From positions 62,001 to 126,000 of the forward strand of contig NZ_CAMLSE010000018.1 of NCBI RefSeq assembly GCF_946482605.1: a DNA stretch of 64,000 nucleotides. Reading direction: 5' to 3'. The stretch is from an uncultured Dyadobacter sp. Its GTDB lineage: Bacteria; Bacteroidota; Bacteroidia; Cytophagales; Spirosomataceae. Shown piece after piece: positions 33,824-43,101 of the stretch. A model generated the notes under the pieces. That model was not told the origin of the DNA, did not search any database, and saw nothing but the letters and a program-made list of their open reading frames with translations. Each line of letters begins with the position of its first letter. The first letter of the stretch is position 1. Made by a program: the position numbers and the translations under genes.

Positions 33824-34969
33824 TCAGCCCGGTTGCGTTTCGTTCACCATATCCAGTCTGCAGAATGGAGAATTAGCGCTGATGTACTCGGGGATAACCT
33901 TTTTCAGCACGGATACTATCCGCTCCGGCTGGCCCGAATCCAGTGCTTTTTGTAATGCCGACATGGCATGTCTTACGCAACCGCCGGAAGGCTCCGGGAA
34001 TCGCGTCATTTTGATCTTGCCGTGATAGGCTGCCGCCGGATTTTCTTCTTCCGGCAGATCCTCCGACAGCTTCTCACCTGGCCTTAGCCCGGTATATTCA
34101 AGAAAAATGTCTTTTTCGGGCAGCAAACCTGCCTGTATAATCATTCGCCTGGCGATATCTGCTATCCGGACGGGCCTACCCATATCAAACGACAATATTT
34201 CGCCTCCGTGACTGATCGAACTGGCTTCGAGCACAAGCTGACAGGCCTCGGTGACGGTCATGATGTAGCGATTGGCGTCGGGGTGGGTAATGGTCACCGG
34301 GCCACCCTCCTGAATCTGCCGCGCAAACCGGATCAGAAATGAGCCGTTGGAGCCGAGTACGTTACCAAATCGAGTAATGGTGAACTGCGTCTGATCGGGG
34401 TATTCCCGCGCGAGGTACTCGATATAGATCTCGCCAAACCGTTTTGTGGCGCCCATGACACTTGCCGGCCTGACGGCCTTGTCTGTCGAGATATAAATGA
34501 ATTTGCAGACATGGTAGGCAACGGATAGGTCAGCGAGGATTTCGGTGCCGAGAATGTTCGTTTTGGCCGCTTCATAAGGATTTCTTTCCATGAATGGGAC
34601 ATGCTTGTAAGCAGCTGCATGAAAGACGCTGTGTATGCGTGTCCGCGAGAACACTTCCGACATTCGGAGCGCATCGGTGACGCTTGAGACGTGGGATTGG
34701 ATATCGGTTTGAGGAAAATGCTGCCGGAGATAGAGATCCAGATCATTCAATGCCGTTTCTGCCTGGTCGATCAGGATAACCTGAGCGGGAGCGTATGTAC
34801 AAACCTGCACAGCAAGCTCGCTGCCGATCGAGCCGGCGGCACCGGTGATAAGGATGGTACGATCGCTGATTTCCCTGGCGATGTCTTGCGTATCGAGGGT
34901 AATGGGCTCACGGCCGAGGAGGTCTTCCGGTGTAAATGGAAAGAGAGAGCAGGTGTGACGGGTGTGCAT
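33824..34969 (-). CDS. CapD/FlaA1-type nucleotide-sugar 4,6-dehydratase lacking the membrane domain
   Basis: An extended-SDR enzyme of the polysaccharide-biosynthesis type, probably acting on UDP-GlcNAc. Cofactor motif ITGAAGSIGSELAVQV, substrate loop AAYKHVPFMERNPYEAAKTN, catalytic block YISTDKAVRPASVMGATKR, and RFGNVLGSNGSF. The long CapD/WbpM form carries four N-terminal membrane helices and a Rossmann-like domain and runs over 600 residues. Here the protein is 381 residues and begins just before the linker motif DLLGREPI that follows those domains. It is thus a soluble short version. The residue at the usual catalytic Tyr is Met, as is normal for this family. ATG 34969. Confidence 0.86.
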   Translation of the reverse strand: MHTRHTCSLFPFTPEDLLGREPITLDTQDIAREISDRTILITGAAGSIGSELAVQVCTYAPAQVILIDQAETALNDLDLYLRQHFPQTDIQSHVSSVTDALRMSEVFSRTRIHSVFHAAAYKHVPFMERNPYEAAKTNILGTEILADLSVAYHVCKFIYISTDKAVRPASVMGATKRFGEIYIEYLAREYPDQTQFTITRFGNVLGSNGSFLIRFARQIQEGGPVTITHPDANRYIMTVTEACQLVLEASSISHGGEILSFDMGRPVRIADIARRMIIQAGLLPEKDIFLEYTGLRPGEKLSEDLPEEENPAAAYHGKIKMTRFPEPSGGCVRHAMSALQKALDSGQPERIVSVLKKVIPEYISANSPFCRLDMVNETQPG

Positions 34970-35032
34970 CAGAATATCTTTTAAATGTGTTCGATATTCT
35001 TGATACGTAACCTTGGTGGTTAAGTAACAGAA

Positions 35033-35059
35033 AAAGAGCCGTAAAATGTACAGCTCTTT
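35033..35059 (-). terminator. Rho-independent terminator after nuoN
   Basis: AAAGAGC (35033-35039) pairs with GCTCTTT (35053-35059), with an inner GTA/TAC. On the minus strand the stem runs into TTTTT, 29 nt past the nuoN stop. It separates the nuo genes from the CapD-type gene. Confidence 0.7.
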
Positions 35060-35087
35060 CCGTAATTCGTTAAGTGGTAATGCTTTA

Positions 35088-36482
35088 TCAGATCAACCCT
35101 TCGAAAATTCCAGGAGCAAGACCGAAGAGGATTGTCAGGAATGTAGCCAGCAGCAGGATAATCTGGTAAAAGGGCGCGACCCTTATTTTGATCAGATCCC
35201 CTTCTTTCAGGTATGACGAAATGATGACTTTGAAATAGTAATAGATACCGACAGTTGACATTAACACGGCAATGACGGTGATCCAGATGATGCCGCGCTC
35301 TGCCGCGCTTGTAAAAATGAAGAATTTACCCCAGAAACCTGCTGTAAGCGGTATGCCTGCCAGCGACAGCATTGATACGGTCAGTACGAATGCAAGCAGC
35401 GGATTTTGCTTGGCGAGGCCATTGAAGGCTTCATAACGCTCATTAGGCTGCCCTTCGATCGTTTTCTCTTTCGACACAAGCATTAGTACTCCGAATGCAG
35501 AGATCGTTGACAGCGAATAAGCCAGGGAGTAGAAAATAATGGCGCTTTGCGTCGGTTTACTAAGGGCGGTCAATGCGATAAGCAGGTACCCGGCGTGCGA
35601 AATCCCCGAATAGGCAAGCATCCTTTTGAAGCTGTTCTGGCTGCTGGCACCGATATTGCCCACGAGCAATGTCAGCACGGCGATAACTGCCACAACGATC
35701 CACCAGAAGCCGTATATCGAGAAAGTGTTGGTCAACAGACGGAACAATGCGGCGAATCCCGCTGTCTTGACGATCGTTGACATGAATGTCGTGAAGATCG
35801 TGGGTGCGCCCTCATACACATCGGGGGTCCAGAAGTGGAAAGGTGCCGCCGATACTTTGAACAGCATACCGATGAGCAGTAGCAGGAACCCTGCGTACAG
35901 GATGTAAGATTGCGTTCCCTGCGGCATATTGGAGGCAAAACCCTGGATCTGTGAAAGCTTGAATGAGCCGGTAGCTCCGTAAAGCAAGGTCATTCCGAAA
36001 AGCATAAAGCCGGTTGCAAAAGCTCCCATTAAAAGGTATTTCAATGCAGCCTCGTTCGAACGCAGATTTCGTTTGTTGCTCCCGGTGAGCACATACATCG
36101 CTACCGATAATATCTCGACTCCGATGAAAAGCATGATCAAATGCTCAAAACCGATCATCATGATGGCGCCCACGAGCGAAAAAAGCATCAGTCCATAGTA
36201 TTCAGCAGGTTCCGAGTCGGGGTTGTCCTGAAATCCTCCCGAGATCGCAAAGATCATAAAGGCGGACAGCAGAACGATCCCGTTGAATGCCAGGGTTACA
36301 TTGTCGACCCGCAGCATATCGCTGAAATACAGGAATGGACCTTTACCCCATTCTATAAAGTTGCTTCCCAATGCGATGATCAGAAAAAGCAGCGTAGCGG
36401 GTAGCAGGATGTTTTTGGATTTCGAGAAGCCCAGGAAAAGCGTGACAACTCCAAAAAACGACAACAATACAATGGGATACAT
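35088..36482 (-). CDS. nuoN: NADH-quinone oxidoreductase subunit N
   Basis: An antiporter-like membrane subunit of complex I taking part in proton pumping. The 464 residues form about 13-14 hydrophobic segments. The family block includes LMLFSLVGAIMMIGFEHLIM, GVEILSVAMYVLTG, NEAALKYLLMGAFATGFMLFG (lysine on broken helix), FKVSAAPFHFWTPDVYEGAP and SFKRMLAYSGISHAGY. Last gene of a nuoK-L-M-N run, 8 nt after nuoM, with a terminator following. Confidence 0.95.
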   Translation of the reverse strand: MYPIVLLSFFGVVTLFLGFSKSKNILLPATLLFLIIALGSNFIEWGKGPFLYFSDMLRVDNVTLAFNGIVLLSAFMIFAISGGFQDNPDSEPAEYYGLMLFSLVGAIMMIGFEHLIMLFIGVEILSVAMYVLTGSNKRNLRSNEAALKYLLMGAFATGFMLFGMTLLYGATGSFKLSQIQGFASNMPQGTQSYILYAGFLLLLIGMLFKVSAAPFHFWTPDVYEGAPTIFTTFMSTIVKTAGFAALFRLLTNTFSIYGFWWIVVAVIAVLTLLVGNIGASSQNSFKRMLAYSGISHAGYLLIALTALSKPTQSAIIFYSLAYSLSTISAFGVLMLVSKEKTIEGQPNERYEAFNGLAKQNPLLAFVLTVSMLSLAGIPLTAGFWGKFFIFTSAAERGIIWITVIAVLMSTVGIYYYFKVIISSYLKEGDLIKIRVAPFYQIILLLATFLTILFGLAPGIFEGLI

Positions 36483-36490
36483 ATTCTAAC

Positions 36491-37939
36491 TTAGTTATTG
36501 ACCAGTTGCAATAATTGGCTTACAGCGGGCTCTGTTAATTTCAGGAATGTACTGGGATAAACGCCGATCCAGAATACCATGATGACCAGTGGCAATAAGA
36601 CGGCACGTTCGCTGGCGGTCAGATCCTGGAAGCCTTCGACCCATTTGGATTTTGGCCCGAACATCGATTTCTGGAACATGCGCAGCATATATACGGATCC
36701 TAGAATGATCGTCAGACCGGCTATTGCACCAAGCCATTTGTCATAACCGAATACACTTGACAGCAGCAGAAACTCACCGACGAACCCGTTGGTCAACGGA
36801 AGGGCAACACTTCCGAGCAACAGTATCATGAAGTATACGCTCAAATGCGGTGTGCTCTGGGTAATGCCTCCGAGTTGGTCGAGGTAGCGCGTCTTAGTCC
36901 TTGAATAAATGATATCGACGATAAAGAACAGGCCGATGACGTTGATACCGTGTGCCAGCATCTGTATCAATGCGCCCTGCAATCCGTTGATAGAAGAAGA
37001 AAATACTCCTGCCGCCATCAGTCCCACGTGTGCGAAGGACGAATAGGCAATCAGGCGTTTCATATCACTTTGCTGGATTGCGATAATGGAACCGTAGATA
37101 ATTCCGATCACGGACAGTATCATGGCCATCAGTCCCCATTGGTCCATTCCTGCCGGAACGATGGGCAGCAGGAAGCGGATCAAGCCGTAGACTCCCATTT
37201 TCAGCATGATACCGGATAGCAGCATCGTGGCAGGGGTGGGCGACTCGGTATAGGTGTCTGGCTGCCAGGTATGGAAAGGGAACAAAGGCATTTTGATGGA
37301 AAATGCAATGAAAAATGCCCAAAAAACGAATCCCTGCACCATAGGGCTCAGTTGGAGCTGATACAATGCGGTAATTTCGGAGGTATGTGTGCCGGGTGTC
37401 TGGTAGTAGAGATACACCAATGCCACCATCATGAACAAACTACCGAAGATCGTATAAATGAAAAACTTGAAAGTGACCTTTAATCTGTTTTCGCCACCCC
37501 ACACTGCTGCAAGGAAATACACGGGAATAAGTGCGGCTTCGAAGAAAAGGTAGAACAGGAATGCATCTGTGGCCGTAAAAACGCCGATCAGCGCCGATTC
37601 CATGAAAAGGATAAGCGAATAGAATGCAGCCTCGTTTTTGTACTCGTTTTTAAATGCCGAAAGGATGATCAGTGGTGTCAGGAATGTCGTGAGCAACACG
37701 AGCAGCATACTGATGCCATCTAGTCCCGCAGCAAGTGAAATTCCTCCCGATGCCACCCAGGCATATTTAAAACCGAACTGACTACCCGCAGAAGGATCAA
37801 ATTGCAGCCACGTGAAGATGGCAACACCCAGCGAAGCGAGTCCGCCGATCAGGGCTATCTGCTTCGCCATGCGCTCGCCGGACAGGAGCGTGATAACGCC
37901 TGCCGCTATCGGTAATAGTATTAAAAGAAGAGTAAGCAT
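36491..37939 (-). CDS. nuoM: NADH-quinone oxidoreductase subunit M
   Basis: The second antiporter-like subunit of complex I (482 residues, about 14 membrane segments). MESALIGVFTATDAFLFYLFFEAALIPVYFL carries the key glutamate in the helix-5 motif, KVTFKFFIYTIFGSLFMM the helix-7 lysine, and KMPLFPFHTWQPDTYTESP and DMKRLIAYSSFAHVGL are standard for this subunit. It lies between nuoL (54 nt upstream) and nuoN (8 nt downstream), so cotranscription is expected. Confidence 0.96.
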   Translation of the reverse strand: MLTLLLILLPIAAGVITLLSGERMAKQIALIGGLASLGVAIFTWLQFDPSAGSQFGFKYAWVASGGISLAAGLDGISMLLVLLTTFLTPLIILSAFKNEYKNEAAFYSLILFMESALIGVFTATDAFLFYLFFEAALIPVYFLAAVWGGENRLKVTFKFFIYTIFGSLFMMVALVYLYYQTPGTHTSEITALYQLQLSPMVQGFVFWAFFIAFSIKMPLFPFHTWQPDTYTESPTPATMLLSGIMLKMGVYGLIRFLLPIVPAGMDQWGLMAMILSVIGIIYGSIIAIQQSDMKRLIAYSSFAHVGLMAAGVFSSSINGLQGALIQMLAHGINVIGLFFIVDIIYSRTKTRYLDQLGGITQSTPHLSVYFMILLLGSVALPLTNGFVGEFLLLSSVFGYDKWLGAIAGLTIILGSVYMLRMFQKSMFGPKSKWVEGFQDLTASERAVLLPLVIMVFWIGVYPSTFLKLTEPAVSQLLQLVNN

Positions 37940-37993
37940 ATTTTCAGGTCGACGGTCAACAACAAATGATGAACGGATTTATGGATGGTCGGA

Positions 37994-39913
37994 TCAGAGT
38001 AACAACTTCCAGAATAATATGGCCACAATGCCGATGACCATCGCGAAGACATATTCTCCCGTTGATCCGGACTGTGTTTTTTTCAATAGCTTCGCCGAGC
38101 CGTTTACAAGCCGCACCACAGCGTCGATAATGAGGTCGATGAAGAACTCGCCGAAGCTGTAAAGGATATTGGAAAGTGTCTTGATCGGTTTTACGAACAC
38201 GGCATCGTACAGCTCATCCACATAATATTTGTTGTAGATGGCGCGCTGCAAGCCCGATTTCTCCTCCGAATCGGGTGCCGGAACGGCTGCTTTTTGCACG
38301 TACATCACATAAGCAGCAATGGCAGAGATCAAAGCGGCTGCAACGGAAATGCCCATCAGCATATATTCTTCCGAATGGGAAAGTGTCGTGGGCTCGAATG
38401 CAATCGGATTTGCCTGACGTGCCAGATCGTACAGCGGGCTCATAAATTCAGCCAGGTGATGTGTACCGTGCAATGCTTCGGGAACACCGATGAAGCCTCC
38501 TAATGCAGAAAGTACTGCCAGGACGATCAACGGAATGGTCATAGAAGCGGGCGACTCATGCAGATGGTGCTCCTGCTCATGCGTGCCACGGAATGTTCCG
38601 AAGAAAGTCAGGAACAACAGGCGGAACATATAAAACGAGGTCATCACCGAGCCCAGCACACCTACTACCCAAAGCAGTTTATTGTGTTCAAAAACATGCG
38701 CGAGGATTTCATCTTTGGAGAAGAAACCGGCAAATGGCGGGATACCAGAGATCGCGATCGTAGCGATCAGGAAGGTCAGGAAGGTGACAGGAAGTTTTTT
38801 ACGAAGTCCGCCCATTGAACGGATATCCTGCTCGTCGGACATGGCGTGGATCACGCTACCGGCACCAAGGAAAAGCAATGCCTTGAAAAATGCATGGGTA
38901 ATTACATGGAACATCGAAGCCGAATAAGCCATTGCGCCCAGACCCATGAACATATAACCCAGCTGACTCACGGTAGAGTAGGCCAGCACTTTTTTGATAT
39001 CGTTCTGAAGGAGACCGATGGACGCGGCGAACAACGCGGTAGCGCCACCGATAATGCCCACGATTTCCAGCGTGGAAGGCGCCAGCGAATACAACACGTT
39101 GGAGCGGATCACCATATAGATGCCCGCGGTAACCATCGTTGCGGCGTGGATCAGGGCTGAAACCGGTGTCGGACCAGCCATGGCATCGGGGAGCCAGGTG
39201 TAAAGCGGGATTTGCGCCGACTTACCCATTGCACCGATGAAGAGAAACAATGTAATGGTGATGATCACCGGATCACCCACCTGGAAGCCGTTGGCAGCTT
39301 TGGCGAACACTTCGGAGTACTCTACCGAGCCGAATGTGGCGATGATCGTAAAAATTCCCAGTAGGAAGCCCAGGTCACCCACGCGGTTCATAATGAATGC
39401 TTTACGCGCCGCATTGTTGTAATTGGTATTCTTATTCCAGAATCCGATAAGCAGGTAGGAGCAAAGCCCTACGCCTTCCCAGCCGATGAACATGATCACA
39501 TAGTTCGACCCTAATACCAACAGGAGCATGAAAAACAAAAACAGGTTCAGGTAAGCAAAGAATTTACCAAAACCCGAATCATGATGCATGTAGCCAATGG
39601 AATAAATATGAATCAGAGAACCTACTCCGGTAATGATCATCAGCATCAGCAGCGAAAGCTGGTCGACCTGAAAAGAGAATGGGATGTTCAGGTCACCAAC
39701 AGATATCCAGTCAAAAAGCGGTACGATCAGCGGTTGGCTTCCGGAAGCTACAAAAGCATTGAAAGTCATGACGGAAAGCACGAAACTGGCAACGACAGCC
39801 AATGTCCCGATAATGCCGACTGCGCCTTTTGGAATATGGGGGAACCCTATTCCGTTGATCAGAAAGCCAGCGAGCGGCAGCAGCGGAATGAGGATGAGTA
39901 ATGATGCAGACAT
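37994..39913 (-). CDS. nuoL: NADH-quinone oxidoreductase subunit L
   Basis: The largest antiporter-like subunit, with the long lateral helix bridging the membrane arm. The 639-residue length is typical. Motifs: LGSNYVIMFIGWEGVGLCSYLLIGFW (key glutamate), AARKAFIMNRVGDLGFLLG, SAQIPLYTWLPDAMAGPTPVSALIHAATMVTAGIYM region, NDIKKVLAYSTVSQLGYMF, then a long helix and a C-terminal hydrophobic segment (FAMVIGIVAILFWKLLL). It starts 60 nt after the nuoK stop. Confidence 0.96.
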   Translation of the reverse strand: MSASLLILIPLLPLAGFLINGIGFPHIPKGAVGIIGTLAVVASFVLSVMTFNAFVASGSQPLIVPLFDWISVGDLNIPFSFQVDQLSLLMLMIITGVGSLIHIYSIGYMHHDSGFGKFFAYLNLFLFFMLLLVLGSNYVIMFIGWEGVGLCSYLLIGFWNKNTNYNNAARKAFIMNRVGDLGFLLGIFTIIATFGSVEYSEVFAKAANGFQVGDPVIITITLFLFIGAMGKSAQIPLYTWLPDAMAGPTPVSALIHAATMVTAGIYMVIRSNVLYSLAPSTLEIVGIIGGATALFAASIGLLQNDIKKVLAYSTVSQLGYMFMGLGAMAYSASMFHVITHAFFKALLFLGAGSVIHAMSDEQDIRSMGGLRKKLPVTFLTFLIATIAISGIPPFAGFFSKDEILAHVFEHNKLLWVVGVLGSVMTSFYMFRLLFLTFFGTFRGTHEQEHHLHESPASMTIPLIVLAVLSALGGFIGVPEALHGTHHLAEFMSPLYDLARQANPIAFEPTTLSHSEEYMLMGISVAAALISAIAAYVMYVQKAAVPAPDSEEKSGLQRAIYNKYYVDELYDAVFVKPIKTLSNILYSFGEFFIDLIIDAVVRLVNGSAKLLKKTQSGSTGEYVFAMVIGIVAILFWKLLL

Positions 39914-39973
39914 GTCTATTTTTTAATCTTTAATCTCTGGATTGTTTACCAGGCAAGTACCGGAAAGCCGGTT

Positions 39974-40327
39974 TTACCATTTCAGCTTGTTGAGGAACCC
40001 AATGTCTGTATTTCTGGTATTCCGGTAAATCATTACGATGATAGCGAGCCCGACGGCTACTTCTGCCGCTGCCACAGCCATGATAAAAAACACGAAAACC
40101 TGTGCGGAAGGATCAGACCGGTAAGATGAGAATGCGATCAGAAGCAGGTTTGCAGCATTGAGCATCAGCTCCACAGACATAAAAATGATAATGGCATTCC
40201 TGCGTGTAAGTACGCCGATAATACCAATCACAAATAGCAAGGTGCTGAGAATTAGGTAACTTTGAAGTGGGATATTTTGAATAACCGCTGGTATGTTAAC
40301 CTCTGGCATGGTAGGGTTTGGGATCAT
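39974..40327 (-). CDS. nuoK: NADH-quinone oxidoreductase subunit K
   Basis: Small MrpC-like membrane subunit with three helices. Two conserved glutamates sit in helices 2 and 3: IIFMSVELMLNAANLLLIAF and FIMAVAAAEVAVGLAIIVMIYR. The frame opens at ATG 40327 (117 residues); a second ATG six codons later (40309, MPEVNIP) gives 111 residues, nearer the usual 100-110, so either may be right. It is the first gene of the local unit: nuoJ and the other subunit genes, normally just upstream, are absent. An exonuclease gene lies there instead, and a good promoter precedes nuoK. Confidence 0.92.
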   Translation of the reverse strand: MIPNPTMPEVNIPAVIQNIPLQSYLILSTLLFVIGIIGVLTRRNAIIIFMSVELMLNAANLLLIAFSSYRSDPSAQVFVFFIMAVAAAEVAVGLAIIVMIYRNTRNTDIGFLNKLKW

Positions 40328-40381
40328 AGCAGGTTTACCTAATGGGATATCCGGTTAAAATAGTCAAAAATAGATTTCAGG

Positions 40382-40412
40382 CAAAAATAGACATAATTAC
40401 TACTTACTCAAA
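40382..40412 (-). promoter_or_regulatory. Promoter of the nuoKLMN unit
   Basis: On the minus strand TTTG (40412-40409), 19 nt, then TATTTTTG (40389-40382) match the Bacteroidota consensus in both boxes and spacing. The start site would be near 40375. A second TATTTTTG (40372-40365) lies 17 nt further on, making a direct repeat of CAAAAATAGA. Confidence 0.65.
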
Positions 40413-40429
40413 CCTGAGGTAAGATTATG

Positions 40430-41239
40430 TCAACGTTGGGTTAATCCCCTTAATTTAATCTCCGTCAATTTGCGTTTGGTGTCGAGCGGGAATTCTCCTT
40501 TCATGATCCAGTCAAAAAATGACGGCTCGTTTTTCAGGACGTCGGTCACACGTTTGCCATTGTGCTTACCAAAGTTGAAGACTTCTTCTCCTTTATCATT
40601 GAATACCATTCTGCCCGCGAAATCCACAATTTTGGATGCGGTTAATTCGTGCAAGACCGCGATGTCGTTTTGAACGGGTTCGGTGACTTTACCATGTGAA
40701 TCAGTAATCGTAATGCCCTGATACTTTTCGATTTGTCCTTGTAAAACCTCGAATGTCGCTATCGTGTCGGCCTCGGCGCTGTGCGCATTGTCGAGGGTTT
40801 TGCCGCAATAGAATTTGTAAGCCGCAGAAAGGTTACGCGGCTCCATCATATGGTAGATGCGCTGCACGTCCACCATCCGCCGATTCTTGACATCAAAATC
40901 GACACCCACGCGCAGGAACTCCTCCACGAGCATCGGAATATCGAAACGGTTGCTGTTGAAGCCCGCCAAATCGCAGCCTTCGAGGAACGAAGCCAGGTTT
41001 TTGGCAACGCTTTTGAATGTAGGGGCATCCTTGATATCCTCGTCGTAAATGCCGTGTATCAGGCTGCTTTCCAGTGGTATAGGCATTTCCGGGTTGATCC
41101 TCCGCGTTCGGATCTCGGTTTCGCCATTCACCAATGCTTTTACAACGGAAATCTCTACAATGCGGTCGCGGACAATATTTACACCTGTTGTCTCAAGATC
41201 AAAAAAAGCAATGGGCTTTTTGAGATGGAGGGTATGCAT
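40430..41239 (-). CDS. DnaQ-like 3'-5' exonuclease
   Basis: A 269-residue DEDDh exonuclease. ExoI AFFDLETTGVNIVRDRIVEI holds the first Asp and Glu, ExoII is GFNSNRFDIPMLVEEF, and ExoIII HSAEADTIATFEVL contains the active histidine and last Asp. This resembles the exonuclease domain of PolC or the epsilon subunit. The extra C-terminal part (about 185-269, FGKHNGKRVTDVL) matches the DUF3820-like or putative-quorum-sensing-regulator end often fused to such exonucleases. Its substrate may be DNA ends or small nucleic acids. The stop lies 18 nt beyond the nuoK promoter boxes. Confidence 0.88.
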   Translation of the reverse strand: MHTLHLKKPIAFFDLETTGVNIVRDRIVEISVVKALVNGETEIRTRRINPEMPIPLESSLIHGIYDEDIKDAPTFKSVAKNLASFLEGCDLAGFNSNRFDIPMLVEEFLRVGVDFDVKNRRMVDVQRIYHMMEPRNLSAAYKFYCGKTLDNAHSAEADTIATFEVLQGQIEKYQGITITDSHGKVTEPVQNDIAVLHELTASKIVDFAGRMVFNDKGEEVFNFGKHNGKRVTDVLKNEPSFFDWIMKGEFPLDTKRKLTEIKLRGLTQR

Positions 41240-41330
41240 GGGTTACTTGGGTTGATTTGGCACCGCGAAGTTAAGGTGAACCGCGTGATGGCACAAGGAA
41301 TGGGCTTGTTTATAAAGATTATAAAAAAGA

Positions 41331-41430
41331 GTCATTTGTGGTCAGGAATGGTCAGATGTTGCCAGGTATGGTCATTTGTAGTCGAGAGAGGAGAAATTTT
41401 ACACCTGACAACAAATGACCACACGTTACC
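41331..41430. repeat. Decamer-periodic repeat folding into a hairpin
   Basis: Between the exonuclease and glpK, six consecutive 10-mers follow the pattern GTCAnnnnTG: GTCATTTGTG, GTCAGGAATG, GTCAGATGTT, GCCAGGTATG, GTCATTTGTA, GTCGAGAGAG (41331-41390). The region then turns back on itself: TGGTCATTTGTAGTC (41369-41383) pairs with GACAACAAATGACCA (41407-41421), 15 bp with one mismatch, and GGTA/TACC extend the stem. It lies just past the glpK stop on the minus strand and may protect or end that transcript, though no U-tract follows. Confidence 0.7.
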
Positions 41431-41438
41431 AACAAGCC

Positions 41439-42938
41439 TCAGTCAATCCAATCATACGACTTGGTCACCGCCTTCTTCCAACCTTTGTAGTACGCATTCC
41501 GCTTTTCCTCGGCCATATCCGGGTTCCAGGTGTGGGCTACGGCCCAGTTTTTCTTCAAATCTTCGGTGCTTTTCCAGTAGCCTACTGCCAGTCCTGCCGC
41601 ATAGGCAGCCCCAAGAGCGGTGGTTTCGGCGACGGCAGGAGACACAACCTGCGTATTGAGAATATCCGATTGAAACTGCATTAAGAGCTGGTTGTGAACC
41701 ATACCGCCATCCACACGGAGGGATGCGAGTTCGATTCCTGAATCCTGCTCCATGGCTTTTACAACATCGACCGTTTGATAAGCAGTAGCTTCCAGAACGG
41801 CGCGGGCGATGTGCCCCTTGTTCACGTAACGCGTGAGGCCTGCGATCACACCGCGCGCATCGTTGCGCCAATAGGGGGCATACAGGCCGGAGAATGCGGG
41901 TACGAAATAGGCTCCGCCATTGTCTTCCACGGTCTGGGCCAGCGTTTCGATGTCGGCGGCGTTCTGAATGAGTCCCAGGTTATCTCGGAGCCATTGCACG
42001 AGTGCTCCGGTAACTGCTACGCTGCCTTCCAGGGCATATTGCACCGGCTGGTCGCCAAATTTGTAGGATATGGTTGTTAATAAGCCATTTTCGGAGGTCT
42101 TCAACTCGGCGCCCGTATTCATGACCAGGAAGCAGCCGGTGCCGTACGTATTCTTCGCCATGCCGGGCTCGAAGCAGGTTTGGCCTACCAATGCGGCGTG
42201 CTGGTCGCCCAGGTCGCCTGCCACGGGAACGCCGGGAAGCACTTCGTGATCGGAATAGCCATATATTTCACTGCTGCTTTTGATGGCAGGCAGCATGATT
42301 TCGGGGATATTGTAAGCGGCGAGCATCGACTGGTCCCATTGCAGCGTGTGCAGATTCATCAACTGGGTGCGGCTGGCATTGGTAACGTCAGTCACATGGA
42401 TACCGCCGTGGGTGCCGCCGGTCAGGTGCCAGATCAGGAATGTGTCCATATTCCCGAAAATCGCGTCTCCTTTTTCAGCATCTTCCCGAATGCCTTCGAC
42501 ATTGTCGAGCAGCCATTTCAGTTTCAAACCACTGAAATAGGTCGAAACCGGCAGCCCGGTGATGTCGCGGAACTGGTTGAGACCGCCTTCCTTTTCATAT
42601 TTTGCTACCAGGTCGGTGGTACGGGTGTCTTGCCAAACCAATGCATTATAATACGGCTTGCCGGTACGCTTGTTCCAGACCACCGTCGTTTCGCGCTGGT
42701 TGGTGATGCCCACTGCCGCAATATCCGACGCATGTGCTGATATATGGATGCGCGCCAATGCGATGACTTCCAAGGTGTTTTTCCAGATTTCGGTTGGGTT
42801 ATGCTCAACCCAGCCCGGGCGTGGGTAAATCTGCTCGTGTTCCTTTTGTCCTACCGAAACGATATTCCCTTGTTGGTTGAAAAGTATGCAGCGCGTGCTG
42901 GTAGTTCCCTGATCAATGGCGGCAATGTATTTGGACAT
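41439..42938 (-). CDS. glpK: Glycerol kinase
   Basis: Phosphorylates glycerol to glycerol 3-phosphate. The 499-residue FGGY kinase shows [73 protein letters not shown] and the C-terminal [15 protein letters not shown]. glpF and glpD are not present next to it, so glycerol entry may rely on genes elsewhere. It is divergent from pbpC. A weakly conserved 80-nt upstream region shows no confident promoter box. Confidence 0.97.
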   Translation of the reverse strand: MSKYIAAIDQGTTSTRCILFNQQGNIVSVGQKEHEQIYPRPGWVEHNPTEIWKNTLEVIALARIHISAHASDIAAVGITNQRETTVVWNKRTGKPYYNALVWQDTRTTDLVAKYEKEGGLNQFRDITGLPVSTYFSGLKLKWLLDNVEGIREDAEKGDAIFGNMDTFLIWHLTGGTHGGIHVTDVTNASRTQLMNLHTLQWDQSMLAAYNIPEIMLPAIKSSSEIYGYSDHEVLPGVPVAGDLGDQHAALVGQTCFEPGMAKNTYGTGCFLVMNTGAELKTSENGLLTTISYKFGDQPVQYALEGSVAVTGALVQWLRDNLGLIQNAADIETLAQTVEDNGGAYFVPAFSGLYAPYWRNDARGVIAGLTRYVNKGHIARAVLEATAYQTVDVVKAMEQDSGIELASLRVDGGMVHNQLLMQFQSDILNTQVVSPAVAETTALGAAYAAGLAVGYWKSTEDLKKNWAVAHTWNPDMAEEKRNAYYKGWKKAVTKSYDWID

Positions 42939-43101
42939 AATGGTATTATGATTGATTTTATTTGTAGTAAAGCAAGTAAATAGGGAAAATTAACCGATCA
43001 GGACAAATGCCCCGGCAATTTTATTGAACGGAACATGCTGGAACCGGCCGGCGACGTTGCCTATATTTACAAGCAGCACATCAAGTTTCAGATATCCTCC
43101 C

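Noticed and set aside
41331..41430. Decamer array considered as a CRISPR array
   Set aside because: The units are 10 bases with no unique spacers and no cas genes nearby; CRISPR repeats are 23-47 bases.
40781..41659. A 292-residue plus-strand ORF over the exonuclease, the decamer repeat and the end of glpK
   Set aside because: It lies antisense to two well-supported genes and crosses their intergenic hairpin. Its translation shows no motif.
43024..43101. N-terminal extension of PbpC from a TTG start
   Set aside because: The 26 extra residues have no membrane or family character and would place the anchor too far in. ATG 43102 directly precedes a normal anchor helix.
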